Shown here: in pieces, positions 1-12,784 of the stretch
How the letters are laid out: each line of letters starts with the position of its first letter
How positions within the stretch are numbered: position 1 is the stretch's first letter
Origin: Nectonema munidae
Taxonomy: Eukaryota; Nematomorpha; Nectonematoida; Nectonematidae
Reading direction: 5' to 3'
DNA length: 64,000 nt
NCBI GenBank assembly: GCA_030549495.1
Contig: JAUIRK010000097.1
Coordinates: forward strand, 963,001-1,027,000
Notes under the pieces: model-generated
Told to the model about the DNA's origin: nothing
What the model saw: only the letters and a program-made list of their open reading frames with translations
The model's database searches: none
Program-made: the position numbers and the translations under genes

Positions 1-3000
1 CCAAAGAATCAGTACTTTATATGACATGATAGACATATTCTTTTCCTTTTATTTTGTGGTAAGAAAAAAAGATAATCTTAGAAATAAGACAGCTCTAGCG
101 CATGGTCTGTGGAAGTGAATGACAATAACATCCATAACATAACATAAGTGTAGCAATGTAGAGAGGCTAACCTAACCGCATATGTGAATTGCATCAAATA
201 TAATACAAATAAGATACAAATCAATCAAATAATGAGATATCTTTTATCATTCCAAAAATCTCGAAAATATTTATATTCAAGGAATCGACAACTTCATTCA
301 GCAAACCATTCCAGTGATTATATGCTTTTTATGTTAAATAGTGTTGTCTATAATTACTTTGACAGGGAATCAGGTTTAAATTTCAGTGCATGTGATCTGG
401 AAATTCTCTTTGAGTAATCAGGCAAAACATTCTCGTCAATGTTCATGTTTCCTTTCACAATATTAAATATAGTTTAAAAACTTTATTTATCCAATCCTTT
501 TTGAAAAATGCGAATCTAGAAAATTAAAAATTTTATATCCTTTAAAAAGACATTCGTGTCGAAAACGATTGAATAAATGAACTTTTGAAAATGTCCTCTT
601 AATAATTTTTTTAATTTTCACTATCCTTCAAGATAGTTATTCATTTAGTTAATTAATGCGCTAATTATGTTACTTTACAGTTTGTTAGTTAGTTGATTGG
701 TTAGTTGCAATGTCCTGTCACTCTTTTGATTTGTCACTCCTTTGAATATCTGTAGACCCAATACAACAGACTTTTTGTTTACAATTGAGAAATCAATCGA
801 AAAATGACACTCACTCATGAATTAATATTTATTTTTATAATAAATAATAGCAGTTGGTTAAAAATAAGAGCACTCATTCGACTCTACTTTTGAATCTGTC
901 GCTTAGCATATTAATGAATTTGATTGGTTGTAAAATATTAAGCAAAAAGATGATTGAAAGTGTATTTATAATAGAAGAAAATTTTTAAGCACATCTAAAA
1001 AAATATAATCAATTCGTGTAAAATTATCTTTCCTTTATACAGTTTTTTTTAATTTTTGGTCATTTTTTAAAATATTTATTTCTTTATCCTTCATTCGCTA
1101 TTCGTTAAATTTAATCAAAATTTAAATTTTATCTAAATTTTAGGTAATCATTATATTTTTCTTTGATTCACTTATCTGAAATTTCTAACTCATAAGTTTA
1201 ATCTATTAGTAAAAGAACTAAGTAGAGAAAGTTATCAAATTAATAAAAATAATAATAAATCTATAAGTAAAATAGCTCACTCAATTTTATTTATATTCTA
1301 CAACTGATTTATTATAATAAATACTTTTATCATTGTAAAAATCAATAAAATATCACTAGTGTTTTCAATGATATATATAAAGAGCTCAAGAATGATTGTT
1401 TTAAATAAGTTCGGTTAAAACAGAAAAGATAAAGTTTTTAATAATCATCCATTTATCCCAGCTTTCTATAAATTCGATCTCTTTTTAATCCCCATTGTCA
1501 AAAAGTAGCAACATTTTCTAAACTTAAGGATTTCAGTGCTTTTTGACTATTTTTAAGTCATTTTTATACCGAAATTTTTCCACATACTTGTTTAACATAT
1601 TTAAAAAATTCTATCACTCATTTAAAAAGATTTCATCTCGTAAACTTTCTTTGTTATTTCTGCTAGTTTTTTTTAAAGTTTTATGCTCTTATTTAGAATT
1701 TACAAAAGATGATTTTTTACAAAAAAATTACTTTATTGTGAATATTACTTCTTATCTATCTCAAATTACAACGATGCTTTCTGAATTTTTTGAAAAGCTT
1801 TTTTTTTGCAAAAAAAATATTTCATTTGTTTAAAGATTGAGAAAACTCAACTTCACATAATTTCAAAACTTATTCCATTTTTTCCAAAAACCAAAAGTTC
1901 AGATCTGTATGAATTATTAATAATATTTTCATGACATTCACTACATTTTGATGTCATAGCACTTATACGCTTTCATAGCTCATAGAAAAAAAATTTGTTT
2001 CATTGACAAATTAAATCAGTATAACTAGGTTATCCAAAAGATTAATAAAATTATAGTCAGTTAAACTTAACTTAATATGTATACTTAACTTAGCTAAAAT
2101 TTATTTCTATTTAATTATCAAAAATGGGTTTCTTATCTTATTATTTAATTAAAGTTTGTCTAGTTTACTGCCACGACTCAAGTTTATTCTTCGAATTAAA
2201 TGTATACGTAAAGAATAACATGTATAAAAATAGACACTAATACAAAAACTATAACAGTAACATTCGGTTCAACGTATCTTTCGCCCCACATGTTCAATAA
2301 TGCATCTGTTAACAAATATGCATACTTTTCTAAACGTCTTATGAAAGACTTTCATTTCCCATTTAGTAACCTTTTGCTAGTTGATTATATTTATTGCAAA
2401 CTTTCAAAAAAAAATCGAAATATTGTCAATGATATGGTGTTAAAACTTGATTAGACACTAAGTACTCACTGTAACTTTAATTAATGTCGTAGTTCAAATT
2501 AGTTCTGAAAAATTTACTCAGCTTTCTATATCTGGAAGAATTTGTTATTGAAATAAACATTTTTGTTTTTTTAAACGATAATGCGAGAAAACATTCATGT
2601 GAAACATCATATATTTCCTCTATTTGTAGCCTACTGGCCAAGTTTGGATATCAAAAATTCAATGTCTATTTTTAAAATTAAAGAAATGACTGCTAAAAGG
2701 AATTCATTTCAAGTCTCAATATAATTTTAGTTTATTATTTTTTTACAACTTGTCAATAAATTTTTTGTCATTCATTTTTTTAAAAGTCACTTTTTGAACC
2801 TAAATCCAGAGTTTTCTTCATTCAAGTAAAGCTACAGTTTGTTTTCTTATATAACTATACCTGTATTAATGAGTTTTGGGATTTTTGAAGTGTTATTAGA
2901 ACAGTGAAAAGGCAGCCAATCTAGCAACACTTGCGATGGGTAGACTATATTATTTAAAAAATATTTTCTTTAACATAAATAAAATAAAATTAAGTAGTAG

Positions 3001-3188
3001 GAAATGAAAAAATCTAATTCTTTTATGGATCGATAATAATAATAATAATAATAGGTATGCCTATTTAAGAATGAGCCCTTTAAGCACAGAAAAAACCATG
3101 CTCAATTTTATGGAATCAAACATTGTAATAATGCAAAAGTATAATTATAAAAATAATAATTCATCAAAAAGATTTGTAATTAAAAAAC
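1..3188. other. AT-rich stretch without a recognised gene
   Basis: No protein family, RNA gene or mobile element was recognised here. The open frames (for example 184-417 and 1543-1833) are short, begin at non-ATG codons or are made of AT-rich low-complexity codons such as Phe, Leu, Lys and Asn. An (AAT)n microsatellite lies at about 3033-3053. Confidence 0.5.
3033..3053. repeat. (AAT)n microsatellite
   Basis: About seven uninterrupted AAT/TAA trinucleotides are seen in an otherwise non-repetitive AT-rich stretch. A simple repeat with no further meaning apparent. Confidence 0.85.
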
Positions 3189-3192
3189 TTAA

Positions 3193-3314
3193 CGTCTAAG
3201 GACCGGTGGGACGCCGGTGTCCCAAGAAATGAAAATTGGGTGCTTTAGATATAAAAAAATTGCATTTAAAAATAAACCAGAGGAATAGTCTTCAGAATCC
3301 TAGTCCTCAAAGTG
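3193..3314. mobile_element. Short piggyBac-type MITE flanked by TTAA
   Basis: A 122-bp, relatively GC-rich insert is bounded by TTAA on both sides (3189-3192 and 3315-3318). The left end reads TTAACGTCTAAGGAC and the right end, on the opposite strand, TTAACACTTTGAGGAC, so the two ends are imperfect inverted repeats. A TTAA target duplication is characteristic of piggyBac-superfamily transposition. There is no coding capacity. The internal GGGACGCCGG/GGTGTCCC motif forms a small stem. Family assignment is inferred from the ends only. Confidence 0.55.
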
Positions 3315-3318
3315 TTAA

Positions 3319-4591
3319 CTAAATAAATCACTAACTAATTAGAAAATTAAATATAAGAAAGAATAAAATATTTTTAAAATCACACAAATTCAATATAATT
3401 CTCTTTTTTAACTTGGTAATTGAAATCACCATGTGTATAAATGAATGTGTGTGTAATGAGGTGTTAAAAATATTTACAATGATATTAACAATTATAAATA
3501 AGCAAATAATTAATTTTCTTCCACTTCTAAGTAGCTAGATCCAAGAGAGAAGAAGAGAGTTGTCTCGCATATTCAACTCTTAAAGTTTTTGCAAATAATG
3601 AAATATATGTTACTTTACTTTTTTGCAATAAATAATCTTTACACGCACTATTTTTTGGGATGCTTTGCTTTGAAGACCATGGGAGTAAGGTCAGTATTTT
3701 TTACTAGTTTAAGCATTTGCCTATTAATTAAAAAAAATAATTAAAAACTAATTTAATTAGCTAGTTTAATCAATTTAAATGAATTGAAATTTTAAAACCC
3801 TGATTTTGTAAATATTACTTTTGAGTCTTTTACTTGCTTAATATTAAAATTTCAATGGTAATATTTTATTCAAATCTTTTGGTTTGGAATAATTTATATT
3901 TTATCATTTTGTAGATGTCATGAAATGTCAAATGCTTTTTGACTTTGTGCTATATTTCCAATTTAGTAAAGTATTCCCAAGTTTGAAGAAAAACAGCAGC
4001 TTTCGTAAGTTTAGCTTTCATATACTTTCATCTTCCGTTGGCTTGTTAGGTTAATAATTTCCAATTATTATTATTTACAATTTCCTATAAAAATATTTAA
4101 GTGACGTGAGAAGTGTTTCTTTCTAGAGATTCAGCTCCGAAAACCTCCGTTTTAATTAGAGAGTAAAAATTATCATCACTTACCAATTTGATTAATAAAG
4201 TTATTTTTGAAATTAGTAAAGGAGAACTTTCTAACTTTATCAGCTACAGCTACTAATTTTCACAGATATAAGTAAATAAAACACTAGTCAGAGGATTCAT
4301 TATTTTCTTCAATGTTAGTAGATGTGAATCAATAACAAACACATTATGCACTCATGAAGATACAAAGAACGCCTCATTTGAAATATTCAAAGAGAAATAA
4401 ATATAGATGGCGTTAAATGAGAAGATAAATTTTTTAATGAATTTTCACGATATATTTTGCATGTTGTTTTTTAGAGATATCTTTGAAAGATTAAAAAAAC
4501 TTCAATTTTAGAAAAAAGAATTATAATTATTGTTTATTTACTAAATAAGTGTGTTTCATAACTAATTACTTTTATCTTTTAATTTCAATTC
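3319..4591. other. Intergenic stretch, nothing recognised
   Basis: AT-rich sequence with no open frame of interest and no repeat recognised by eye up to the retroposon that follows. Confidence 0.45.
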
Positions 4592-4602
4592 TACTAAGAT
4601 GT

Positions 4603-4962
4603 AGTGCCGGTTTTTTACCCTGGTTTTCTTCCTCTGAAGAATTCAAAGGTTTTTACGGTTAGGTAGTGCTCTAGCAACCCGATTCTACGTGGTTAGTAAT
4701 CAAGCTATCACTAAACAACAAGTTTGTTTCCCAAATTGGGAGCGTTTGCATTAGGATAGTATCGATCACTCAGCTGTATTTATATATTGTAACATAAATT
4801 CTTGTAAAATAATATATATAACAAGGTATAGCTATGCAGTAACAAGGGCCGGTAGGCGTTTAGTGGGATGGAAAGCCCAGGTAGACCTGGACTCAGCATT
4901 CTGGGCGGGCCACGATATCCGAAAGGATGGGTGCGAACGCCACAAACAACTTAATTAATTAA
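4603..4962 (+). mobile_element. SINE-like retroposon with 11-bp target duplication
   Basis: A 360-bp insert is flanked by perfect 11-bp direct repeats TACTAAGATGT (4592-4602 and 4963-4973) and ends in (TTAA)n-like sequence, the signature of target-primed retroposition. Its 3' half is much more GC-rich than its surroundings. It contains a perfect hairpin (CCAGGTAGACCTGG, near 4878-4891) and a stem closed by a GAAA tetraloop (ATCCGAAAGGAT, near 4917-4928). No open frame is visible. It could be a SINE or a 5'-truncated LINE 3' UTR. I could not place convincing Pol III A and B boxes, so the class is open. Confidence 0.6.
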
Positions 4963-4973
4963 TACTAAGATGT

Positions 4974-5370
4974 CTTGATTCTAAACAAAGTCAAATCCCA
5001 AGTCACGTATTCCATCCGCCTTCTTTGATATATACTTTCGTACACTAGGAACAAGCCAATCACTCACGAGGCCTAGCGGTGGGTGTGCCTGATAGGTTAA
5101 GATTTCTAGTTTCTAAGTGACTCTGGAGGCTCGGTGGCGCTGAAGCTTGATTTTGTTAGAGCAAGACATTTGCTTGTGTATGTATATACATTGGTTATAG
5201 TAATCCTCTGTTGGATTATGATTTTATTAAAAGATATTTTTGGACTTCCAATAAGGTGCTTCTACCATGCGACCTAAACGCTCAGCAAAACATTTCAAGC
5301 ATGTCTTTCAATCTGATACGATTAATGGCGTCAATAGAGATTATTCAGAATTTCTGTATATATAACTGTC
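4974..5370. other. Spacer with weak tRNA-like A-box motif
   Basis: The segment around 5067-5110 holds GAGGCCTAGCGG, close to a Pol III A box, followed about 20 bp later by GGTTAAGATTTC, a weak B-box-like match. No cloverleaf can be drawn with confidence, so this may be an eroded tRNA-derived SINE or chance. Confidence 0.2.
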
Positions 5371-6341
5371 CATAAGCGATTGTTGGTAACTGTTTCTTTA
5401 GGCCTACAATTCTCGGATGACAAGGGAAATATATTAAAGAGGTGGATCTTCGACCAAGCCAATTGGGATAAGTTTAGGTCGGTACTGAATGATCGGACCT
5501 TGTGTGTCATGAGGTGCATTGTGGTAAAACTCCTTGCGATTCTTGTCAACAATGCTATTCTCTCGGTGGCACAAGAGGTAGTCCTATTAAAGGCGGTTGG
5601 AAAATACGAAAATCCAATTCCAAAGAATGTCCTATTACTTATCATAGGAAAACAAGCTCTCTATAGAAAATACATTACCACTATTCATGCCGATACCAAT
5701 AATCTTATCGATCGATTTTAAAAATTCACTTGGAAGATGCTCCACAAAACCACAACTAGGAAAGGGACAAAATTCACAAAATCCTCTAATCTTAACTTAA
5801 CCTCTGCTGCAAGAGTCCAACGTCTGTCAGTAGGAATAACCGAACAGTGGTAGAGGTGAAAGATAAATGTGTGCTGCTTGCGGACTATTTCGAAGATGTG
5901 TATAGGACAAATCCATTATCCGAAAAATTTTAATTCTGAGATTGGGTTTTTTTAGGCGTTTAACTGCGACGAACGAAAGTAACTTCACCCTAGAGGACCT
6001 ATACGTTCATAATATCATATGTTAACTCCGCTTTACGATTGAAATAGGGTTCATCGAAATACTTGGTTTAACAATAATTTTTTAAACATTTGAGACCTTT
6101 TAATAATTTAGAAGTATTCTTATGGATACTTATGGATTGATGGAAGGAAGAAGCGCGGTAGACCTTGTCTGAAATGGAAGAATGCAATTGAAAAGGATAT
6201 GAGTATCTACCAAATCGACATAAAGGATATAAAGGATAGAGATAGATGGAAGAAAGCGATAGAAAGTTTGTATCCATAAGGAAGGTGCACTCTCGAAAGA
6301 GGACAACCCACCTTCTAAACAAAATGAATGATGATGATATG
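5371..6341 (+). mobile_element. RTE-like LINE remnant (ORF2 pieces and 3' tail)
   Basis: Two conserved parts of a non-LTR ORF2 are visible on the plus strand. At about 5440-5720 lies the linker after the endonuclease (ANWDKFRSVL, ENPIP, then basic residues). At about 6147-6279 lies the C-terminal tail with RGRPCLKW and RDRWKKAIE, followed by a TAA stop. The 3' end is a short ATGATGAT tract, typical of RTE-type elements. The reverse transcriptase core is absent, so the copy is internally deleted. The tail directly abuts the C-terminal part of a pogo transposase on the other strand, suggesting that the LINE inserted into that transposon. The RTE assignment rests on the tail. Confidence 0.6.
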
Positions 6342-7329
6342 TTCCCCTTCTGTCATCCAGCGCTCCCACAAAGCCCGCAATTTTACTTTAAACGATTTAT
6401 TAACATTATATCTAGCGGTTGTAATTCGTTAGTAAATCCACTGGAATAATTGCAAGATCTGCTTAAACTTTTTTGACCTTGGCCTTGACCCTATCAGTGA
6501 TATGGGCACGCTTAGAGTCGCAGATTAGCATCGATGGAAATGAATGAAAAAAACCATTAAGTTTTTTTGACAAACGCTTCACTTAGCCATTCGCTCATCT
6601 TCTGCTCGTCCATCCACACCTCTGAATTAGCTTTGATAATAATACCAGATGGAAAGTTTTTCTTTTAAATTAATCATAGTAGGAAGTTTTTGACTATTAG
6701 CCTGGCAATCAAGAACTACAGTGAAACATGATTTTTCGTTGCCTGTGGTGCGAATAGATACTGAAGTAGTTCCCCTTTTCTCGACAATACGATTCATAGG
6801 GATATCAAAAGTTAGTGGAATCTCATCCATATTAGTAATGTGTTCCAGTCGTATTTTTTCAGCTATTATTTTTTGCAGTAGTTCCGAAAAATATTAAGTT
6901 TTTTTTCGTAATCTTTTGGCAGTTGCTGCGAAACGGTCGTTTTCGCGCGTATTGAAAGATTGTGTCTTTTCATAAAACGAAAGCACCAAGAAGGACCTCC
7001 TTGAAAGTTATTGATTTTCATTCCACGAGCTACTGCTTTTGCTTTCAGTCTAATTGAAACTGTTGAAATCCTTCTACCTGTTGTCCTTTGTTCAACAACC
7101 CACTCTTCAACATAGTTTTCTAACTGGGCCATTTAGCTTTGTTTCCTCTGAAACTTTGTTTTGTCTTCATCACTTGGCGCAAGTCATCTTCTTGTTTTTT
7201 CCTATTTCCTACCATAGATTCATTTATATTAAATTCTCTTTCAGCTGCTCTATTTCCATGTTCTTTTGAATAATCAATAGCTCTAAGTTTAAAACTTGCT
7301 TCGTAAGCATGTCTTTTTGCAGGTATCAT
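6342..7329 (-). mobile_element. pogo/Tigger-like transposon, decayed transposase
   Basis: Reading leftward from the ATG at 7329: a psq-type helix-turn-helix (FKLRAIDYSKEHGNRAAERE) binds DNA. A CENP-B-type HTH follows at about 6866-7130 (WCFRFMKRHNLSIRAKT). Then comes the DDE_1 catalytic domain, with MDEIPLTFDIP (first Asp) at about 6800-6830, the second Asp in LICDSKRAH near 6500-6530, and the third region around LQPLDI near 6400. The frame changes at least three times (near 7125, 6870 and in the C-terminal part) and stop codons occur, so the gene is not functional. The C-terminus is cut at the LINE tail. Terminal inverted repeats were not found. Confidence 0.8.
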
Positions 7330-10300
7330 TAAAAATAAAATAATATAAACTTAATCTAAAATAAATACACTGCTTTTCAAAGTCAATGCTGGATAAGTTG
7401 ACGAATATAAATTAAACTTTGTTTTCACACTCACGTAAGCTAATTCTTGACTGATGATGAGACCTTCTAATACGTCATAAACTTCCGTGATTTGGAGAAG
7501 TTACGTTATACCAGGTCAATTTATAACGACTTTGTGGCTTAAAGGGATTAGGATATTAGTACGTCATACACGAAATTTCCTTATAGCCTTTTAATTTAAT
7601 TATAATATTGAGAATATTTTGACCAGGTAGGAAATTGTTTTGTTATTTAGGAAATTTCGTTATAAACCGACTTCGTCATATATCTATGCAGAAGTTTTTT
7701 TTGCTACGAAACGCAAACAAAAAAGGATTTGTTCAAAGAAAAAATATATCGAGAAAATCTTCTTAAAATGGTTGAAGATTTCTTTAATTAACTCAAAGCT
7801 TTCATTTGGAGATCTACCACACGGATGTTTACGATTGTATTGATCTTGAAACCAATTTCAAGAAGTTGAATATGGGCCTGCAATATCAAATTCTCCTATT
7901 AGCCCATATTTTGTACAAATCTGTATCTGCCTGTCTATGTTTATGTGTGTATGTGTAAATATGCGTGAGTTTTTTTTGACACTGCGTTTTCTTATGATTT
8001 GACTCCGAAATATCTGAAAATAGTGGAATTTTGAAAAGTTTTATCTACAAAAAAATTAAATATTTGAAAACTTTCTGAATATTTTTTTAATTTTTTTATC
8101 GACGGTATTGCAAATTTGGATGTCTAGATTCGGAATGGAAAACTGCTCCAGTTCATCTCCTGAAACAAAATTAAGGTTTTACTGATGTTCAAAGATTGAA
8201 CAAGAAAACCAAAATTTTGATAGATTTGCCTCTCTTGACTGATTCTAAGCTTCGATACTGCAAAATCATGCGTTCAACTTACCATATCTTGATGTAACAA
8301 AATTGAGACATTTTACAACAATTGTCAATAAAAAATGACAATTTTTAAAGCCAATTTTAGTTGAAGGTAAATTCAACGCAAACTTATATATAGTATACAT
8401 TTACATAATGGTATGATATAATTATCTTCAGCATACGTATAAAAAGTATACGAGAAAACTTTATAATGATTTTTTATGTTAATCGTATTTATCTGATGAA
8501 GTAAGCTTTATGAAAAAAATTGTTGCTCGTTTAAAGTTTTGGAATAAAACTTGTCACATTCTTATTCATTTTAAATTTTATATAATTTTGAAAAAGCAAA
8601 AGATTTTATTTTTTGTTATGATAGATAAAAAAGGGACATTTTTTAAAAAGACGAAACGTTTAAAATAGAAAAAAAATGTACTACTGGTAAGCCTATAGTT
8701 CAACTCCAACATCAAACTTTTTTAGTCATATTTTGACACCAACCGTACAATTGCACCTTTTTGATGAAAATACATGATGGATAATTTTTACCTTTTTTAA
8801 AACTTTTATGAGAAGTCTTTCCTTTTTGAATACATCTACTGTTTTAGAGAAAATATGCTCTACAAGTTTTTGCGTATATAAATGCTTAGCACCCATCCAA
8901 CCAAAGTTTGCTTTATGGTGCTGTAAATTCATACTAGTGATTAAAAAATAATTTCTAATTCTTAATAACTTACATCTTTATAATTGTGCTTAATCATTCA
9001 AAAAGCATGCTTTATTTCAGACTTTTTGGAATATATATACACACACACTTACACAGAGTCAATGCCGCTATGTTTACATTGTATTTGGCAAAGGAATTGA
9101 TGATCGAAAATCCTTTGTTGCGACTATACCTTCCAAATAAAGGCATTTTTTCTTTTGGTATTAGCGTATATTATATATAAATAGATATTTTGCGTAGAAC
9201 CATGTAAACATTTTAAATAATATATAAATGAGTGAGGATAAAGAGTATTGGAATCCTTTGTCCATTCCCAACGAATGCATTCATCGTTTCTTTTCATCTT
9301 TGAGGCGGAATAAGTGTAAAAGAAGGAAATTGAACTCTTTGTTGTTTCGCCTATGCTGTGCTGATTTTGTGTTTCATTGAAAAGTCGTCTATCCATCTAT
9401 ATTTGTTTGCCCATTGTTATTGTGATGTGTTTAGCGCCAAATAGCTGCTTATCTTCACAATTTTGAACAAATTAATGGCGTGAGCGTCGTCAAAATTCTT
9501 GCATCGTGCGATAAATGTGATAATTCCACACACTTTTCCTATAAAATTTTAGAAATAGATAAAAAAAAACCTTAATGCCTTAAAACGTTTACTTGTTAGT
9601 TCTTCCATTCACTTTTATTGAAGAAAGTGTTTTTAATGGGAACGCATTCTATGCATAAGATTCATGCTTTCACATTGGAATGGTCGCGTGATAAGTGCAA
9701 TGGCAGCCAACACTTCCCTCCTTGAAGGCTCACTTGATATCAAGAAATTTCGTTGGCAGAGAATTAGTTCAAATGCATAACCTAAAAAAATTCGTATCGA
9801 TTTTGGGGGGATTCTTTTCACTGAAAACTATCGTTTCATCAGGGTTAAAGTTTCAGACTCAGGAATCTGAGAAGTCTGAAATTTTAGAGCAATGAGAGGC
9901 GGAGTTGCAGACGAAGTCAGTATGTAATAAACTTGTGAAATTCGGAGTCGAAGATAAAGCTTAAGGTACCGACCGTAGTGTGTTTTCATTGAGCAGGCAA
10001 AATTGCGCCGCATGTATCAAATTATGAGGAAGGTAGACTTGATGCGGGATCGAATACCAGACCTTGAGTTATCGAAACCCCGTATTCTAATATGCCTTAT
10101 TCACGATGCCTTTAGCTATTTATTGTTAACTAAAATTTTTGATGTTTTTATTCAAGGCATTTTACCAAAAACCCTTAAAGAGTGATAATTTTTTACCTTA
10201 GTTGAAATAATTTTTAAAATTTTTTAATAGATATATATTAAAAATAAGACTTTTAAACTTTATTGATTATTTTGATAAGATTTAAAATATTTACAGGCAA

Positions 10301-10385
10301 AAAAATATAATCAATTTTAATAATTTAGTTATCAAATTAAGTAGACTTTTTCTAATTAATTAGATTTGTAAAAAGTTGTAAATGA
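7330..10385. other. Unassigned stretch
   Basis: No recognisable protein domain or RNA gene was found. Short open frames on both strands do not resemble known families. Related motifs GTTATAAAC and TTATAACGAC at about 7515-7680 may be parts of an eroded transposon end, possibly of the pogo element. The 9500-10090 part is less AT-rich and contains a B-box-like GGGATCGAATACC at 10048-10060 without a matching A box. Confidence 0.3.
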
Positions 10386-12570
10386 TTTGAAGTTATTTTC
10401 TTATTGAAGTCAAGTTTGGATAATCATATTTAAAATGTTACAAAACCATCATCTTCTTTAAAAGTAATAAATGACTTGAAAGAACAGGTAAAAGAACAAA
10501 ATGAAGTTATTTTCTCATTAAAGTCAGGTTTGGGAAATTATATTAAAGATGTTATAAAAAACAATCACCTTATTATTCAACATATGCAGACGCAGTAAAT
10601 ATGACTGAAAGAAATAAACAAAACTCTTTATATGTAAGATCAGACAGCATAAAAATTGATGAATTGGCCCAAAAAACATCCTCTATTCTAAATAATGTTA
10701 AAGTGGCATCTAACAAAAAAACAAAAAAAGTTTTCAGGCTACTTTTTCCTTATAATGATAATCTAATCAAAGAAGAAAGCTTATTAAAAAAGAAGAGAAC
10801 CTAAAAACAGTACAAACAAAAGTATTACTACCTAAAATTTATTTTGTAATTTCTCAAGAAATTGAAAAGGGCTTACTAACTAAATTAATACTGAGTAAAA
10901 ATGAGACAACAAAAAATATGCTTGATCAAGACAAAGTTTTTTAAGTTTTTTTATTCAAAGATGTTAAAAATGAAAAAAAAATTGTAGTACTCAAAGTTGA
11001 CCCAGAAATATTTTCTTTTCTTAAAAAAAATGATTTTACATTTTTCTTAATGATGCAGGCTGTTAAATGTAGAGCATTCTTCTCCCACATAGAGTGTGAC
11101 AATTGTCTTCTCTTTGGACACACCACCTGAAGTGATCTGTATAGGTTTTGTTCTTCACACCATAAATCTAATGTTTGTTCAATTAAAGATGATACTACAC
11201 AATATAAATGTGATACCTGCAGCAAAAATGGGGAAGATTTTATTAATCACTCTTCAGTGACTTTTACATTTCCCTATGTTATAAAAGAACTACAGCATGT
11301 TAAAATCATTACTCAAACATAAGAGAAATGATAAAAATTGTATAGATAATTATATAGACCCGTCTCAATAGTTCCCATACTCTCAAAAATATTTGTATAT
11401 TGTCAATTAAAAACTTACTTGAACTCGATAAATTATTTAAATGACTACCAATTTGGGGTTCGAGAACATTATTCGACTCAAGCCTTTCACTTCTGTTTAA
11501 TACAAAAAATGATTGAAATTTTTGAAAATAAAGATGAAGCAATACTTTTCTTTTTTAACCTCTCAAACGCCCTTGATAGACTTAGTCATTCATTCTTCCT
11601 AAAAAATGTATATGACTGTGGTTTGAGTAAAAGTTCCCTGTTCTTTTTATATTCATATCTTACAAATAGGTACCAAATAGTAAAGGTGAACGATGCTTTT
11701 TCTGGAATGTTGCTTCTTCAAAATGGTGTTCCACTGGGATCCATTTTGGGACCCTTACTTTTTGGCATATCAATAAACAATATTCTCTTTCAAATTTCGC
11801 TTTTTGCAGATGACATCTGCGCATACCTTCCTTTGTCTAAAATAAAAAATGGTAAAACTATTGATTCAGATATTCTAAATAAAGAATTAAGTTTAATTTA
11901 TGAATGGAGTAATATGAATAACTTGATTTTGAATAAACATAAATCCAAATTCATGATAATTTCTAATAAGAATAGAAGTTATAATTTTTTGAAATTTACT
12001 GGTATTAAAGAAGTAAAAAATGTTAAGATATACTTCGTTTAGTATTTGATAAACAAATGAAGTTCAAGGAACATATTGATCAACTGGCTCTAAATCTAAA
12101 TCGAGTTATCAGCATTCTATTTTTTACAAAAATATTTTTCCTTTAAATATTAAACTTATGATATATACCCACAACTATTTCTTTCTTACATTAACTATAG
12201 TATCGTTAATTGGTTTCCCTTCAGGAAAAAATATATCGTAATCCTCCAAAAACGCGCTATAAGAGTGATTTTTAACATGAAGAAGTTTGATCACACTGCA
12301 GAAATTTTTTATTGAAATAAATTGTTAAAATTGGAAGAAATTTTTAAATAGAAGGTTGGTGTATTTCTCTACAAAAATTTCAACGATTATTTGCAAAATA
12401 TGTTCGGTTCGTTGATTAGTTATAAGTTATAACAAGAAACCTGTATACAATACCAGAAGCTCAAACGAACCAATAAGGATTTATTACAGGTTTAAAGGGT
12501 CGGATATTTCAATTTTAAAAAAATAATATTCCTTCGAAAATTTACCTTTGTCATTACCTTCATTTAAAAA
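10386..12570 (+). mobile_element. Jockey/CR1-like LINE, internally deleted
   Basis: ORF1 remnants include a coiled-coil-like basic region and CCHC zinc-knuckle pieces (CDNCLLFGHTT, later CDTCSKNG) at about 11060-11220. The endonuclease is missing. Reverse transcriptase resumes at about 11357 (YRPVSIVP) and the open frame runs to 12042. RT motifs seen are YQFGVREHYST, NGVPLGSILGPLLF and the catalytic FADD. The first catalytic Asp position reads FFNLSNALD, with Asn replacing Asp. Thumb and C-terminal pieces (LQKRAIRVIFN, then a YNTRN-type motif) continue out of frame to about 12560. Two imperfect copies of a roughly 115-bp unit occur in ORF1 (10386-10450 and 10500-10570). Clade assignment is approximate. 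Confidence 0.75.
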
Positions 12571-12784
12571 TTAAAAAAAATTATGATCTATTAGTTTTTT
12601 CTTTTTCCCTCAAACATGAACTTTTTAAGTTGAAACTTTTAGTAAGAGAAAAGTTTGACATTTTTTTTATATACCGTAAATTTCGGTGTATAATTCGACC
12701 TATAGATAAGTCGACCCCTAAAATGAGAGTAATTTTTTCTATGATTTTTGCTAATATCTGAGGTATAAGTCGACCTCTAAAATA

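Noticed and set aside
1543-1833. 96-codon hydrophobic open frame
   Set aside because: Starts at TTG in T-rich DNA, no family match, no promoter or splice context.
4849-4962. Self-cleaving ribozyme in the structured retroposon
   Set aside because: Hairpins are real but neither a hammerhead core nor an HDV-like pairing pattern could be laid out.
5067-5110. Possible tRNA gene or tRNA-derived SINE
   Set aside because: A box passable, B box poor, no cloverleaf; kept only as a note on the spacer.
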